DNA from: Chara braunii | Lineage: Eukaryota; Streptophyta; Charophyceae; Charales; Characeae | Direction: 5' to 3' | Assembly (NCBI GenBank): GCA_003427395.1 | Contig: BFEA01000267.1 | Span: 1,573,372 to 1,629,135 of the forward strand | DNA length: 55,764 nucleotides | Shown: in pieces, positions 12,901-24,384 of the stretch | Layout of the letters: each line of letters starts with the position of its first letter | Position numbering within the stretch: position 1 is the first letter of the stretch | Made by a program: the position numbers and the translations under genes | Notes under the pieces: generated by a model | Databases searched by the model: none | What the model was told of the DNA's origin: nothing | What the model saw: only the letters and a program-made list of their open reading frames with translations

Positions 12901-14476
12901 GGTGGAGCAGTTTGTGACAAAGACCGAGGAGATGCACGACGACTTCCGCATATGGATAACCGCTGAACCTCATCCCCGCTTCCCGATCGGTCTTCTCCAC
13001 GTCTCCATAAAGATGACAAATGAGGCCCCCGTTGGCATGAAGGCGGGCCTCAGGAATTCGTTCCAGTGGTTGACTCAAGACATGCTGGAGGCTGTTCCCC
13101 GACCTGAATGGCGCCAGCTCCTCTTCGTCATGTGCTTCCTACACAGCATTGTCCAGGAGCGGCGCAAGTTTTGCCCCATAGGCTGGAATGTCCCTTACGA
13201 GTTCAACCAGAGCGATCTGTCAGCCTCTGTGCAGTTCTTAGAAAACCATCTGATGGATATGGATGCCAAGAAGAGCAGCCACATCCACATAGCCTGGACC
13301 ACCGTACGATACATGGTCGCAGAGATCCAGTACGGAGGCCGCATTACGGACGACTTCGATCGTATTCTGATGAACGCATTCGCCGAGCAGTACTTCCATC
13401 AAGGCATTCTCGAGAAGAACTGTCAGCTGTTCCCTGGGTACGTGGTGCCCTATGCAACCGAGATCGCCATCTTCCGTACAGCAATAGAGGCCCTGCCACC
13501 ACATGAAAGTCCAGAGCTGTTCGGTATGCACGCGAACGCAGAGTTGACGTATCGGACTCTTCAAGTGAAGGAGGTGATCAGGACAATCATCGACACTCAA
13601 CCGAAGACGGCCACAGCGGGGGCAGGCATGTCGAGGGAGGATATGGTAGACAAGATTGCCGAAGACCTGCTAGCAAAGATGCCTGCAGCTTTCAAGGTGG
13701 AAGAAACCAAGGACAAGCTGAAGAAGCTTCCCGGCAACGTCACCGCTCCTCTGAATGTGCACCTCAAACAGGAGATCGACAGGCTCAATCTTGTCATCTC
13801 TATGGCGGAATCCAATCTCCAAAACCTTCGGCTGGCTATTAAGGGCTCCATAGCGCTGAGTACCGCGCTCAAGGACACTCTTGATGCCCTGCATGATGCT
13901 CGACCTCCCAAGCTCTGGATCCCCAAGTCCTGGGAAGCGTCCACCTTAGGTTCCTGGTTCACCGGTCTCATCCAGCGACATGACCAGCTCACAAAATGGC
14001 TCAACTTGGGCCGTCCTAAGGCCTTTTGGTTGACCGGGTTTTTCAACCCCCAAGGCTTCCTCACGGCCATGAAGCAGGAAGTCAATCGTAAACACGCTGC
14101 GGAGAAATGGGCCCTGGATGACGTCATCATGTATTCCGAAGTCACGCATCCGGTGAAGGAGCTGGAGAATTTGAAGGAAGGTCCAGCAGAAGGTGTGTAC
14201 ATATACGGTCTCTTCGTTGAGGGCTGCGCCTGGAGTAACAAGGAAAACAGGCTCGTCGACTCTGAGCCGAAGAAGCTGTTCCATCCTCTTCCCATCTTGT
14301 ACGTAACAGGGGTTTTAGCGTCTCAGAAAAAAGGCGACCAGACCTACAGTGCACCCACTTACCGTGTCAAAAGGAGGACCAGCAACACCTTCATCACCAC
14401 CTTTGACCTGCGCACAGAGGACTCCCCCTCTAAGTGGATCCTGAGGGGTGCAGCAGTGTTGTGTGCGATTGATTGA
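947..14476 (+). CDS. Axonemal dynein heavy chain, outer-arm gamma (DNAH5/DNAH8-like) type
   Basis: This is a single uninterrupted frame of 4509 codons, full length for the family. The ATG directly follows a GA tract (GAGATGGCG) and the stop is TGA. The heavy chain is the ATP-driven motor of the ciliary axoneme. The N-terminal tail covers about residues 1-1250 and the linker about 1250-1780. The P-loops are AAA1 GPAGTGKT at 1844-1851, followed by the hallmark CFDEFNRI near 1894; AAA2 GPTGGGKT at 2126-2133; AAA3 GGPGTAKT at 2455-2462; and AAA4 GVGGSGKQS at 2828-2836. Coiled coils flank a microtubule-binding tip at about 3042-3371. AAA5, AAA6 and a complete C-terminal domain ending in WILRGAAVLCAID follow. 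The tail (for example ARYYNTAERMT and LLRRIEDPM) and the AAA1 region look most like outer-arm gamma chains. This subtype call is from memory and needs a tree. The coding sequence has no introns, which is odd for a plant-lineage dynein. No A tail or flanking duplication was seen to prove a retrocopy. Confidence 0.95.
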
Positions 14477-15518
14477 TCGATGATTGACCGAGTGATTGAA
14501 ATTTGAAACGGATTTTATTGGCTAGTCAACTCGTCATGAGCCTATGACGGGTGGATGGATCATTATCACCTCCTCGTCAGCAACTGCTCTGTCAATTGGT
14601 TCATTTTCTTGAAATCCCACGCTTTGCGCATTTGCATTGGATTAGAGATAACGTCATGTCTGGTCGATGGATGGATGCCTTTTTGGGCGACATCGAGGCG
14701 AAGACTGTCATGCAGGAGAGGCAAAAGACAAGAATCAGATAGCTGGAAAACATTCGACCATGCCAACATAGAGCATGAAGGGGGGTCCTCTTCGGGACCA
14801 CGGCTTAGCACTGTCACATCGCTAACATAACCAGAGATCAGATGTTGTGTCAGAGCTCCGGGAGAACGAAGGAAAGGGAGAAGAAACAGAAGAGGGATGT
14901 TCGAGGAGAAGAGGGAGGATGAATATCGGATGTTATGCCAAAGTTCCGTGAGACTGAAGGAATAAGAGATAGAAGGAGAGGGAAAAAAGAAACATCATCA
15001 TATGTTAAGTTATCATAGCAGACCTACGACAATTCCCCTTGGCGGTGTGCGGCATTGGTACCTCAGGTCTCCGGCGTGTCACTTTGGGGAACCCCGGAAT
15101 CTGAGTCTGAGTGCGGTGCACCCCGTTGCCGGCGATTGAGTAACACCGGTCTTGGTTGATAGACTCGATACCCCCTGTGTGTCCGCGTGGGTTGAGGTTG
15201 AGCGTCCTAATCTTGAGAGCTCCCTGTGTAAGTGGGTGAGTTCACCGTGCCATCAGAAGGCTGAACCCGGTTTGTCCAGCGTCCTGACGGACTTCCAAAC
15301 CCTTTTCAAAAAAGAAAAATGAAGTTCCGTGCGGAGAGGGGGGAGAAAGGAGAGGAGAGAGACAGGGATGTTAGAGGAGGAGAAGAAGGGGAAAAGCGTG
15401 GAAGAGAGTAGAGTCACAAGTGGAAGGACGATGAGAAACGACAGGGGGACTGCAGGCTTTCCAAGGTCTGGATGGCAGAGCGCAGAGGAGCAAAAAAAAC
15501 GACTGAGAAGGTACCACA
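14477..15518. other. Dynein 3' flank with a probable SINE-like insert
   Basis: I recognise no gene; two short frames just after the dynein stop (14551-14830) lack coding character. The purine-rich text before about 14995 and after about 15320 is similar (both contain AAGTTCCGTG). They are separated by about 300 bp of different composition (15010-15318) that ends in an A-rich tail, TTTTCAAAAAAGAAAAA. That fits a short retroposon inserted into the purine-rich sequence, but its family is unknown to me. Confidence 0.4.
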
Positions 15519-15846
15519 GAGACACACAGAGGCAAAAGGCAGGACGTAAGAGTGTGAAGAGTCAGGGGAGACGCACGGTGGAGATTACAAAGGCAAATGG
15601 GGTGGTATGGGAAGGGTTTTACAGCAATGGTGCTCTTTCTCAGGTACCAAGGGTGGGCAGAAGAGAATGAAATGAAGAGCAAGAGACACACAGAGGCAAA
15701 AGGCAGGACATAGGAGTGAGAAGAGTCAGGGGAGACGCACGGTGGACATTACGAAGGCAAATGGGGTGGTATGGGAAGGGTTTTACAGCAATGGTGCTCT
15801 CTCTCAGGTACCAAGGGTGGGCAGAAGAGCATGAAATGAAGAGCAA
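15519..15846. repeat. 164-bp tandem duplication (two copies)
   Basis: Two units, 15519-15682 and 15683-15846, are nearly identical. Both begin GAGACACACAGAGGCAAAAG and end in GAAATGAAGAGCAA. They differ by a few substitutions and small indels. The sequence is purine-rich and non-coding. Confidence 0.9.
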
Positions 15847-16041
15847 GTAGACCGAAGTGAGGAGATCACTGGGATATGAAAGAGAGGAAGCACTTGCTGA
15901 AGCAGACAAGCTATGGGCAAAGGAGACAGAGTGGCAAAACGAACGAAAAGGCAGAGCAAGACTAGAGAATCATGGATGCAGTCTCCCTCAAGCACATGGG
16001 AAAGAGAACAGAGGAATGTATGCGTGTGCGTGTGGTGGGGA

Positions 16042-16042
16042 G

Positions 16043-16105
<63 letters not shown>

Positions 16106-16109
16106 NNNN

Positions 16110-16198
<89 letters not shown>
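16042..16198. repeat. (GATA)n and (GA)n microsatellites around a 4-N gap
   Basis: About 15 GATA units run to 16105. NNNN follows at 16106-16109, then about 90 bp of (GA)n. The gap marks an unresolved assembly join, so the true length is unknown. Confidence 0.95.
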
Positions 16199-16199
<1 letters not shown>

Positions 16200-16554
16200 T
16201 TTGCCATCCTTTGTATGACATGAGGTTCTCTTCTTGTTTGTTGAACAACATTGAGCCTACCATCTTCCTCCGAATAGAACGTACAGTCATTATGAGAATT
16301 TGTAACTGTATTGTGGGCAATTTTCAGTCTAGATTCATTCGGATGAAGACAGCATTGACACACTGGTGAGAGTGCCAGACCTGCTAGCATCACAGCCAAC
16401 CTGCAACAGCAGCGAGAGCCTAACATTGACAGCTTGCTTTCTTCTGGTATCTGAACTTGGGTTACTTGGACAGAATGGAGGAAAGTGCGGTGTTGCTTAT
16501 TTGTAAGTGATGCTGAACCCGTTTTGCGGCAACAATGAAATTTGCTTAAAACTT
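16199..16554. other. Intergenic, nothing recognised
   Basis: This is unique-looking sequence between two microsatellite blocks. I see no coding frame, RNA gene or repeat that I can name. Confidence 0.4.
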
Positions 16555-16820
16555 CAAAAGAAGAAGAAGAAGAAGAAGAAGAAGAAGAAGAAGAAGAAGA
16601 AGAAGAGGAGGAGCAGGAGGAGGAGGAGGAGGAGGAGGAGGAGGAGGAAGAAGAAGAAGAAGAGGAGGAGGAAGAAGAAGAAGAGGAGGAGGAGGAAGAA
16701 GAAGAAGAAGAATAGGAAGGAGAAGAGGAGGAAGAAGAGGAGGAGGAGGAAGAAGAAGAGGAGGAGCAAGAAGAAGAAAAAGAGGGAGGAGAAGAGGATG
16801 AAGAAAAGAAGACGAAGAAG
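16555..16820. repeat. Purine-only (AAG/AGG)n tract
   Basis: About 265 bp is nearly pure A/G on the plus strand, built from interspersed AAG and AGG triplets with few pyrimidines. It is open in several frames only because of its composition, so it is not coding. Such homopurine tracts can form triplex DNA. Confidence 0.9.
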
Positions 16821-17141
16821 AGGAACATCCCATGCACTAAGTACCCAGATATCCCTCCGACAAGCCTACCCCCCCCCTATAACAACCATGGACGAGGAAA
16901 TAGGCAGTGTCTGTAGTCCTTACGTTATTTCAGACTGAAGGGGGGGGTGTGCATGACCGTACGTCGGTTAACGCCCGCCGGTGGCAAATGCGCGAAAGTG
17001 CAGGTTGATACCACAATCCGCATTTCCAACTGATGCTCTCCCCACTGAGCGATTGACCATCCACAGCAGACACTTGTGTAATGCATTTAATTTTGATACT
17101 AGGGCCATCTGGGCTGCAGACAGCTGTGATCTGGAAACTCT

Positions 17142-17142
<1 letters not shown>

Positions 17143-17176
<34 letters not shown>

Positions 17177-17296
17177 TGAAGAACAGCCCGAGGTAGTGCT
17201 AGAGGCGCTGATAAGAGCAGACACCATTATTACTCTCGGGGAGGCTTCATCTATTGGTGGGGAGCAGCACCCACTGGAATCCGGGTCCAGTGTCCC
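17143..17296 (-). repeat. SINE-like repeat copy 1 with (TTTA)n tail side
   Basis: A (TTTA)n block (17143-17176) is followed by about 120 bp ending in the conserved head. The head includes CATCTATTGGTGGGGAGCAG and GGGTCCAGTGTCCC near 17296. Seven other copies of this head occur in the window. The A/T-rich side lies at the low coordinate, so the element points to the minus strand. Confidence 0.7.
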
Positions 17297-18010
17297 AGAA
17301 CATCATGCTTGCTTGTTTGTACAGACAACTGACTGTGGTGACTGGTAGCTGCCAGGCCCACCTCTAAAGGGAGAAGTTTAACCAGTGGACCTACACAACT
17401 ACCCAGTAGCTGCCTATATGACAGTGTTAGTTAGGCGGCAGTCCCGTGGCCAGAATCCCCTTCCAATCTTGGGGCCAGGTAGTATCGCCTATGAGTGATT
17501 CTCAGTTCATGTAGGCAAGCTAGCCTCCCGTTCCCCTTCCCCCACCCATTGGAACATGAGTTATTACATAGTATTAAACATTGTTAGTTATCTTTCGGGG
17601 CTGCCACCAGCCACGGGCGTTTGACCTTTCAGCAAGTGTGCATTTGAGTCTTCAGTACGTCTTCGCTCATCCGCTGAGCGCCTGATCTGTCAAGAGCCCT
17701 CCTGGGTTTTGAGGGTTATAGTCCAAACTTCTAAACCCACAGCCCCATTTCTGTTTCTTTTATTACAAGCGAAGGTAAGGTAGTGGTGTAGAAGCATGTA
17801 AAGTCATTCTGGCCCTTCCGTTTGTGCAGTCTTTGGGGGCCGCTGTCATCGCAGCTCAGTGTCCGAAACATGCTTCTCTTGTCTTGCTCCCTCCTCGGCG
17901 GTAGCGCTCCATGTCATGGTCTTCTGCTGTCTTCCGTCGTGTCGAGCAGAGGACAGTTTGGTTGAAGCTCTCAAATGGAGAGGGTGCCGGTCCCCACATA
18001 TTTCTTGTGA
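17297..18010. other. Intergenic, nothing recognised
   Basis: This stretch has no long open frame and no recognisable element. It probably includes the 3' flank of the LINE that follows, but I could not find a poly-A tail (poly-T on this strand) to mark the end. Confidence 0.4.
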
Positions 18011-18332
18011 TCAGTCTGAGCGCCGTTCCCCGGACAAGATGGTCAGCGGGCTGCAGGAAGTCTTAGAATTGATGCTCGGGCCAAAGGTGTAGCTCTTGTA
18101 GACTTTGCTGTCTTGTACTCTGTCTGTCCAATACCTCATGTCCTTTTCTCTGTTGTCGCACACCAGATGCTCCTCCCCATCGTTCGCAGCCGCAGTAGAG
18201 AAAGCTGGGTGGGAAAGGTGAGGGGACGGATGGGAAAGGTGAGGGGACGGAGGGGGCCAGGGGGGAGATGGCGGAGGGGGTAGCAGACGGGAAGCGAGGA
18301 TGATGGCCTGGGCCGTGGGAGGGAGGTGGGGG

Positions 18333-21300
18333 TCACTGCAGAGCGGGGGCAGGGGCCATTGGCCGGTCGGGGTCATGAGAGCTCAGCAGAAAGTTGGTCG
18401 GAAGGTACGGGACTGCGAAGTCATCCAGAGGTCTCCTTTGCCACGCGGGCTCGTTCACCCTCCAGTTTATCCATCCTATATTGAGGTCATTCATCAATTC
18501 AGAAAAAGCTTTGTGAGGGTCTTGCCAGATCTGGCGATAGGACTCTCGCAAAGCTTCCTGGACAGCGGGGTCCCTTTCATTTTGATGGTCCCGTTTCATA
18601 TCCTTCCAGGCCTGTTGTGTACTGGATCTGATCTCTCCTTCTATCGCTTGTTGTGGTTGCTGCAGGTCGAACTGATGCTCTTTTCTCTCAAAGGAACATC
18701 TAGCTCTCCAGGCTTGCATGAGGACGTGTAGCCTCATATACGAAAAAAGGTTATTGGCAAAGGATGACCAGTGGGCTAGCAGATGTTGATTTTTGCCAAG
18801 CAGGATGACGCCTAGGTCCCACGGGATATGGGTATCTGTGAGTGAATGGAACGCTGCATCCCACCACCTCCATATCTGGGCAGCCATTGGGCATGCTAAC
18901 AGGCAATGTTCGAGTGTCACCCTGGCGGGCTGTGTCACCCTGCCACAGTAGGTGCAGATGGGGGACAACAGGCCTCTTTGTTCGAGGTCTGTTCTTGAGA
19001 CGAGCCAGTCGGGGATGGGAAGACAGCGGTGCAAAATTTGTCATTGCAGGGACCGAAGGCTCGTCGGCATGATTTTGGAGTACTTAGCCCAAGGGAGGTT
19101 GTTGAGCAACTGTGGATTCAACGGTGAATCCCGCTCCCATCTGTGTGCAATTGTCTGTCCAATCTGCTTCTGTGGGCGAGACGCTCTGTACCCCCCTTCG
19201 ACTGTGTAATCCCAAATATGCATGGGTTGTTGACCTGTCCATTCCCAGTCATCTGGGTCGAACGGAAGACGAGCAACCGGTGTGGCAGGCTCGAATGCAT
19301 GGTAGCCGTTATCGAGGTCGCCCACGACTCTCACAGTCATCAGCCCTGCCCACAATTCTGTGGTATCCAAGTCCTCATCCCGGGCTAGTCGGGAGAGCCG
19401 CAGTCCTGGAGTGTGCTGGGCAAAACCTTCCAATTTGCAGTTCCTGGCTTCTATGTTGTGCACTTTGTAGACAGTTGCCGGTCTGGGCAGGTCAGCATAC
19501 CTGACCCCCCAGTCTTGCGGTTGGATCGTTGGGCCGGTTTTGAGGGTTTGCCACCAGGCCAGGGGAAGGGCTTCTGTGATTTGGCGGGCCTTATCAGCCA
19601 CGTTCTTTATGTGCTTCAGCTTGGTCTGCAGCTGCTCGGGTGTAGCCCAGTTCTGCTCGGTCGGGTCCCAAAGATCCCCCACCGTATAAATGCCTTTCTT
19701 TACCCAGGTGAGCCAGGGGGAGTTAGCTGTGAGCGGTAGTGGGTTGCCCCTTTCGTCCGAGATAAAGGGATTGCCAAATAGCAGCTGTCTCCATATGGAG
19801 TGCCATCTATTAGATGGAGACTTTTGTTTGGGCCCTTGTTTCCTCCATAGTTTTAACATGTATGGCCAGAGGGGGTCAAGGACCATGTCCTGGCTGGTGG
19901 CCAGCGCTACGCCTGTCGCATGCCTGTGTCGGCGGGGGCTTGGGATTGTCCAGTGGCTGTTGGTCAACCACTGAAGGGGGTGGACCCGGTTAGGAGAATC
20001 AGATTCGGGTGCCAGACTGGCTGTCTGCACGTAAGCTAAGGGGGACCATGGGATGTCATTCCCCACGAGGAGTCTGGTTAGCACTTTGAAGATCATGACC
20101 TCACTCTCACTCTCAGGATCCAGTATCCCCAGCCCCCCTTTGGATCTTGGTTGTGTGAGGGTGTCCCAACTCACCCTGCTCATGCAACCCTCCAATTTGG
20201 CGCTGTTCTTCCACAGGTATGTTGTGAGCGCCTTCCTCAGTTTGGTGTATTGTTGTGGGTTGAGCGGCCAAACTGACAGTTTGTACCATATGGCCGCGAG
20301 GATGGCGTGGTTGATTGCCAGCGCCCGACCGACCAATGATGTGTGCAGGCCTTACTATTGTGCCAGTCGGGCAATAGCCGTGTTCATGAGGACCTCTCCG
20401 TGGTCCGACGGAGGCCCCATTGCCGTCAGCCTCACTCCCAAAATCCTGACGGCGTCTTCCTTTCTGTCCCATGCCACACATGGGTCCGACGGCGGGGGCA
20501 AATCTTGGGGGTGGAGCCACCATTCCTCTGTCTTGGAACCCCAATTCACTTTCATGTCGTCCGCCAGTGAGAAGAGGTGTATGATGTGGGCGAGGGCGTG
20601 AAGGCTCTCTGCGTCTGCCCGTATGAGGACCGTGAGGTCGTCAGCAAACAACGACGTCATAGTGATTAGGTGATCCGGGATATCCGGGATAGGCACTTTA
20701 CTGATTTTTGGGCGGACTCGAATCAACGCCGCCAGGGCCTCTATGACTATCACGAAGAGAAGTTGCGCTATGGGTTCCCCTTGTCGTACCGACCTCTGCA
20801 GCGCAATCGGCGGTGAGAGGTGACCATTTAGCATTATGTTTGTAGTGACCGTTCTATGGAGGAGTTGCACCCAGTGGTAGAGGCTGGGACCAAAGTTCAT
20901 TCTGGTCAGGCACATATCCAGGAAGTCCCAGTCAATGTTGGTCATACACTTTCTCAAAGTCTATAAACAGAATAGCCGCTTGGGCTCTGCGCTGACGTGC
21001 ATTCTCGATGGTTTCGTTGACCAAGAGGATATTGTCTTGAATATTGCGGTTGGGCATAAATCCTATCTAATCAGGCATGTTCATGGCCGACAATAGGCGA
21101 ATGGTGAGTGCTTTTGGCCGCCAGTTTGTAGGGGACTGGGAGGAGAGTGATAGGCTAGTTTCTGATATCCTCTTTGTCCCCCTTTTTGTAGAGGAGCGTG
21201 GTCACTCCCTGACCAATCATGCCCCCAAAGGAGCCTTCTTTCTAGACAGCTGATACATAGTCCATGAGGTCATCTTTGAGGAGGTCCCAAAAGTGCACCC

Positions 21301-22680
21301 AGAACTCATTCGGGAAGGAGTCAATCCCGTACGTTTGCTCATCTTCCATATCCTGCAAGGCTGCCCATATTTCGTCTTGTGAGAGCGGTTTGTCCAGGTC
21401 AGTTTTTTGTGCTGGTGAGAGGCGCGATTGCACAGCTTGGAGTACTTCTTCCTTGACCTGACGGACATCAACCGAGTTCTTGTTGGTGGTTTGAGATGTG
21501 AACAAGTGCCTGTAATTTTGGCAGAGGCCCTCGTTCGGGCTTTCGCCTTATTAAAAAAGGACCTTGTCATTGTTTCGTCTGTGTGTTGCTGTTTAATTCT
21601 GGCTTGTATTCTCCATGCGTGCGACTGCCTTTCCAGATAGGCCTGGAGGTGGTCCCTCGCCTCTTGCAATTTTTTCAAAGGTGGGGGTGTGCAGGGGTTC
21701 ATTTATGAGCTCGCCATCCCAATCTTCGAGCTCTTGCATGAGCCGATCCAGGATCGCCTTGCGATCCCTTGCATACTGAATGGAAAGTTTCTTGGTACTA
21801 TCTCTCAATCGAGCAATGCCATCGTTAAACCATGCGACAATTTGTTGTGGTTCCGGTTGCGTTTTTTTTTACCACCAATACTGCGAGAATTCATTCACCA
21901 TGTCCTTAAATGTGATAAGGGGCAGCATCGAGGTGATGGATTTATAGAACCCGGGTCCCCTTTTGATATGAGTGTGGAACGGGAGACCCAGTGTTATCAT
22001 TATGTGATCAAAGGATTTGCATGGGCTGATTGGGGCTATCTCTGCAGTCGTAACCAGACCCATCAGGTCGTTGAGTGAGGTCTATGTGCGAGTTGGCTAA
22101 ACCCTGGTCGCCTCTAGAGGACAAGCATGTGTAAGCTCTTTGGGCAGGGTGTAGCACTCTGTAGGCATCTTCCAAATCCCTATCTGCCATCCGTTGTCTT
22201 AGTATAAGCGTGTCCGGACCCAGGTCCGACTGCGAGGGTGTCGTCGGCCCCGATCGTTGGGAGGTGGACCTTCGATCCATCACAGGGTCCAAGGTAGTGT
22301 TGAGGTCTCCAGCCATTATGATCGGGGCGTCTTGTGGCATGTGCTGGTGCAGGGTAAGCCAGAGATCAACCCTGCGGATGGCGTCATTGGGGGCATATAC
22401 GTTGACAAGGTAAAACTCTTCCCGCCACCCCCGCCGACGCTCTTTCAACTGCGGGTGCTGAATAAGATATGTAGGGCCAAATGGATTTGGCTTTTGCTGC
22501 ATGTTGTGGGTTGTCTTGGAGGTGTGTTTCTTGGACGCACACCGCATCAGGTCACCCGCTGGTTATTGGGGATTTGATCATATCCCAGATAGCATTTTTC
22601 TTATCTGCTGTTGCTTGGATGAGGCCATTGACATTCAGCGAGCGGATGTCTATATCGACATTGACCCGCTGCGCCGCCCA
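18333..22680 (-). pseudogene. LINE copy A ORF2: endonuclease plus reverse transcriptase, broken
   Basis: The endonuclease starts near 22680 (LNVNGL) and shows VNVYAPND, GDLNTTLDP and SFDHIMI. Its middle is frameshifted near 22550, where the expected QETHL motif is disturbed. RT fragments follow at 21217-21702, containing the typical SFFNKAKA motif. The next lies at 20355-20957, with SVRQGEPIAQLLF and the catalytic FADD box (SLFADDLTVL). The C-terminal part (18333-20336) is one frame interrupted by a single TGA at 19041-19043. It ends in a zf-RVT zinc motif (CTYC then HCLLAC) beside IWRWWDAAF. The RT copies element RNA at the nicked target. Multiple stops make it inactive. Confidence 0.9.
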
Positions 22681-22689
22681 TTGGGGGGG

Positions 22690-23183
22690 CTTTCTAGTTC
22701 TAGGGAAGACGGGGGGAGATGGGGGTCGTGGATGTGGGCGATGGACGTGAGCGATGGATGTGAGGGGGCGGGATTGTGTGCCCCTGCGAGGGCAGCGTTG
22801 TCGGGGGGGGTGGGCGGAGCCAGGTGGGCGGCATTTGGTGAGGACGTGTTGGCCAGGGTGTCCACTGAAGGGTGATGCCCGCTGGAGTCTGTCATTTGGC
22901 TCATACGGCTCATGGGCACAAGGCAACATTACTGTTATTGTCTTGCAAACCTGTCGGATCCTCAGTCCTGTAGTTTAATGGGGAGGACGAAGAGGGGGTC
23001 ATCCCACTGGTTGTGCTCTTCTAGCACGTTATCCTCCAGGAATACTTGCATGAACGTCAGGGCTCTGCTCAGTGTCCAGACCTTGTTGGTTCTGAAGCGT
23101 GCAGTGCTCAGATCCATGAGTTGGTGATGGGTGAACCAGCTAATCGGTATGTAGTCTGTAGGATTGGACAGATACAGACGCAT
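22690..23183 (-). pseudogene. LINE copy A ORF1 C-terminal remnant
   Basis: A short frame contains FRTNKVW, FLEDNVLEE and WDDPLFV. Copy B has the same spaced residues (RTN..W, LED, WDDP.FV) just upstream of its endonuclease at 46401-46655, which identifies this as the end of ORF1. The stretch between it and the endonuclease is proline-rich. The expected gag-like part with a zinc knuckle is missing, so the element is 5'-truncated near 23.19 kb. Confidence 0.65.
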
Positions 23184-23347
23184 GTAATCTGTAGTGTAGT
23201 TGATATGCAGTCTGTAGGCTATTTAGGCTACAGACACATGCAAAGTGTGCTGATCCCCTTTATCTAGAGTAGGTACACACCCCTTGACTCTACCCTGCCA
23301 CCTGCTCAGACTTATCACCCCCTAATGATAACACCATGTCAGAGTCA

Positions 23348-23465
23348 GACAGTCCTACCTTCTTCACCCGATATAACGCCCGGTCATTATAGCTGCATTT
23401 GGGCCAACTGTCAGTCCAGATGCAGCGATAATGACCGGACTATTCAGGTGAAGACGGTAGTCTGG
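23348..23465. repeat. Foldback (MITE-like) element, copy 1
   Basis: The whole of about 118 bp is an imperfect palindrome. The left arm TACCTTCTTCACC...CCGGTCATTAT pairs with the right arm ATAATGACCGG...GGTGAAGACGGTA, around the small centre GCCAACTGTCAGT. There is no coding capacity. A partial second copy lies at 26615-26664. Confidence 0.8.
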
Positions 23466-23545
23466 TCCCTACTCCCCTGAGAGCATCACCTCTTGACCGC
23501 AATGATGCCACAAGAGCAGTGCTTTGTCCAATACTGTACTGTAAT

Positions 23546-23605
23546 CTGGGCGCTAGACCTCGTTCCCAGCAGGTGCAGCTCCCTACCAATGGACTGAAGC
23601 CATCA
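23546..23605 (+). repeat. SINE-like repeat copy 2 (divergent head)
   Basis: GGGCGCTAGACCTCGTTCCC, followed by AGCAGGTGCAGCTCCCTACC, matches the conserved head seen in the other copies with several substitutions. No clear A-rich tail follows within 100 bp. Confidence 0.5.
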
Positions 23606-23992
23606 AATGGGTGACCCCCATGTTGAGGACACCCTTATCACCCTTGGAATACGGCCTTCCGGAAGAATGTTCCCCCCTGCCCAACCCCCCGCTCCCTTCA
23701 CCCACCCCCCCAAAAGAAAAGGGTAGGTTCCAAACCCTTTGACAGTTGGAATCTGGTTAAAAAAAAAGAAAGGAAGAAGAAGAAGAAGAAAGAGGATTAG
23801 GGTTATTGGTTCATGGGACATGAGAGCCCTCCTCGTGGATCGGAACCTTTTTTTTTTTTCCCAAGCATGTCACGTCCCTTCATCAAAGTCGGAGACTCTG
23901 TCAGATGTCATCATTATTATTTATTATTATTTTTTAAAACATATGATGTCATGAGACTCATCACTACATTCCTTTGTGTACCTTTCTTTTTT
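23606..23992. other. Intergenic, low-complexity runs only
   Basis: This contains a C-rich stretch near 23670-23710, an (AAG)-like run near 23760-23790 and a poly-T at 23848-23859. I recognise no gene. Confidence 0.4.
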
Positions 23993-24384
23993 GGGAAAAT
24001 TTTCGAAATGCCCCTCCAACTTCCATGTATTTGCTGTATGCCCCTCTGACGGCCGACTTGCCCTGTCGCACCCCTCTGACAACGGTGGATTTCCGAAACC
24101 CCCCTGGCATTATTTGGGCTCTGAAATATGTTCAATATGCCCCTACTGATACCGTTTCCAAATTTCCAGTATGCCCCGGTAGCTCCCCTCCCAGGGCCAA
24201 GGGAACGGCCGCGAGTGCCACCAACAACCACAGGGCCAGACTGGAAAGTTGCACCCCTCGCTGACAGGGGCCTGCAGAAAACTTCAGAGGCCCCAGGGCC
24301 ACGACAGGGTAAGTCGACCGTCGGAGGGGCATACCGCAAACAAATGGAAGTCGGAGGGGCATTTCGAAAATTATGAATTTTCCC
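23993..24384. repeat. Long terminal-inverted-repeat element, about 390 bp
   Basis: The ends are inverted copies of each other over about 75 bp. The left end begins GGGAAAATTTTCGAAATG, followed by CCCCTCC. The right end closes with the reverse complement, GGAGGGGCATTTCGAAAA. The inner part carries TATGCCCC-type motifs and partly continues the pairing. No transposase frame is present, so it resembles a non-autonomous MITE. Confidence 0.75.

Larger units (their letters stand above)
18011..23183 (-). mobile_element. LINE (L1-like non-LTR retrotransposon), copy A, defective
   Basis: Reading the minus strand from 23183 down, the order is the end of ORF1, an apurinic-like endonuclease, a reverse transcriptase and a C-terminal zinc motif, the usual L1-type layout. 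A proline-rich frame (18011-18376) overlaps the end of ORF2 and may be part of its 3' region. ORF1 is 5'-truncated and both ORFs contain stops and frameshifts. A second member of the same family lies at 33.3-49.2 kb, and comparing the two identifies many of the breaks. Confidence 0.9.

Noticed and set aside
16546-16938. Lys/Arg-rich or Ser-rich proteins
   Set aside because: They are translations of the purine triplet tract in different frames.
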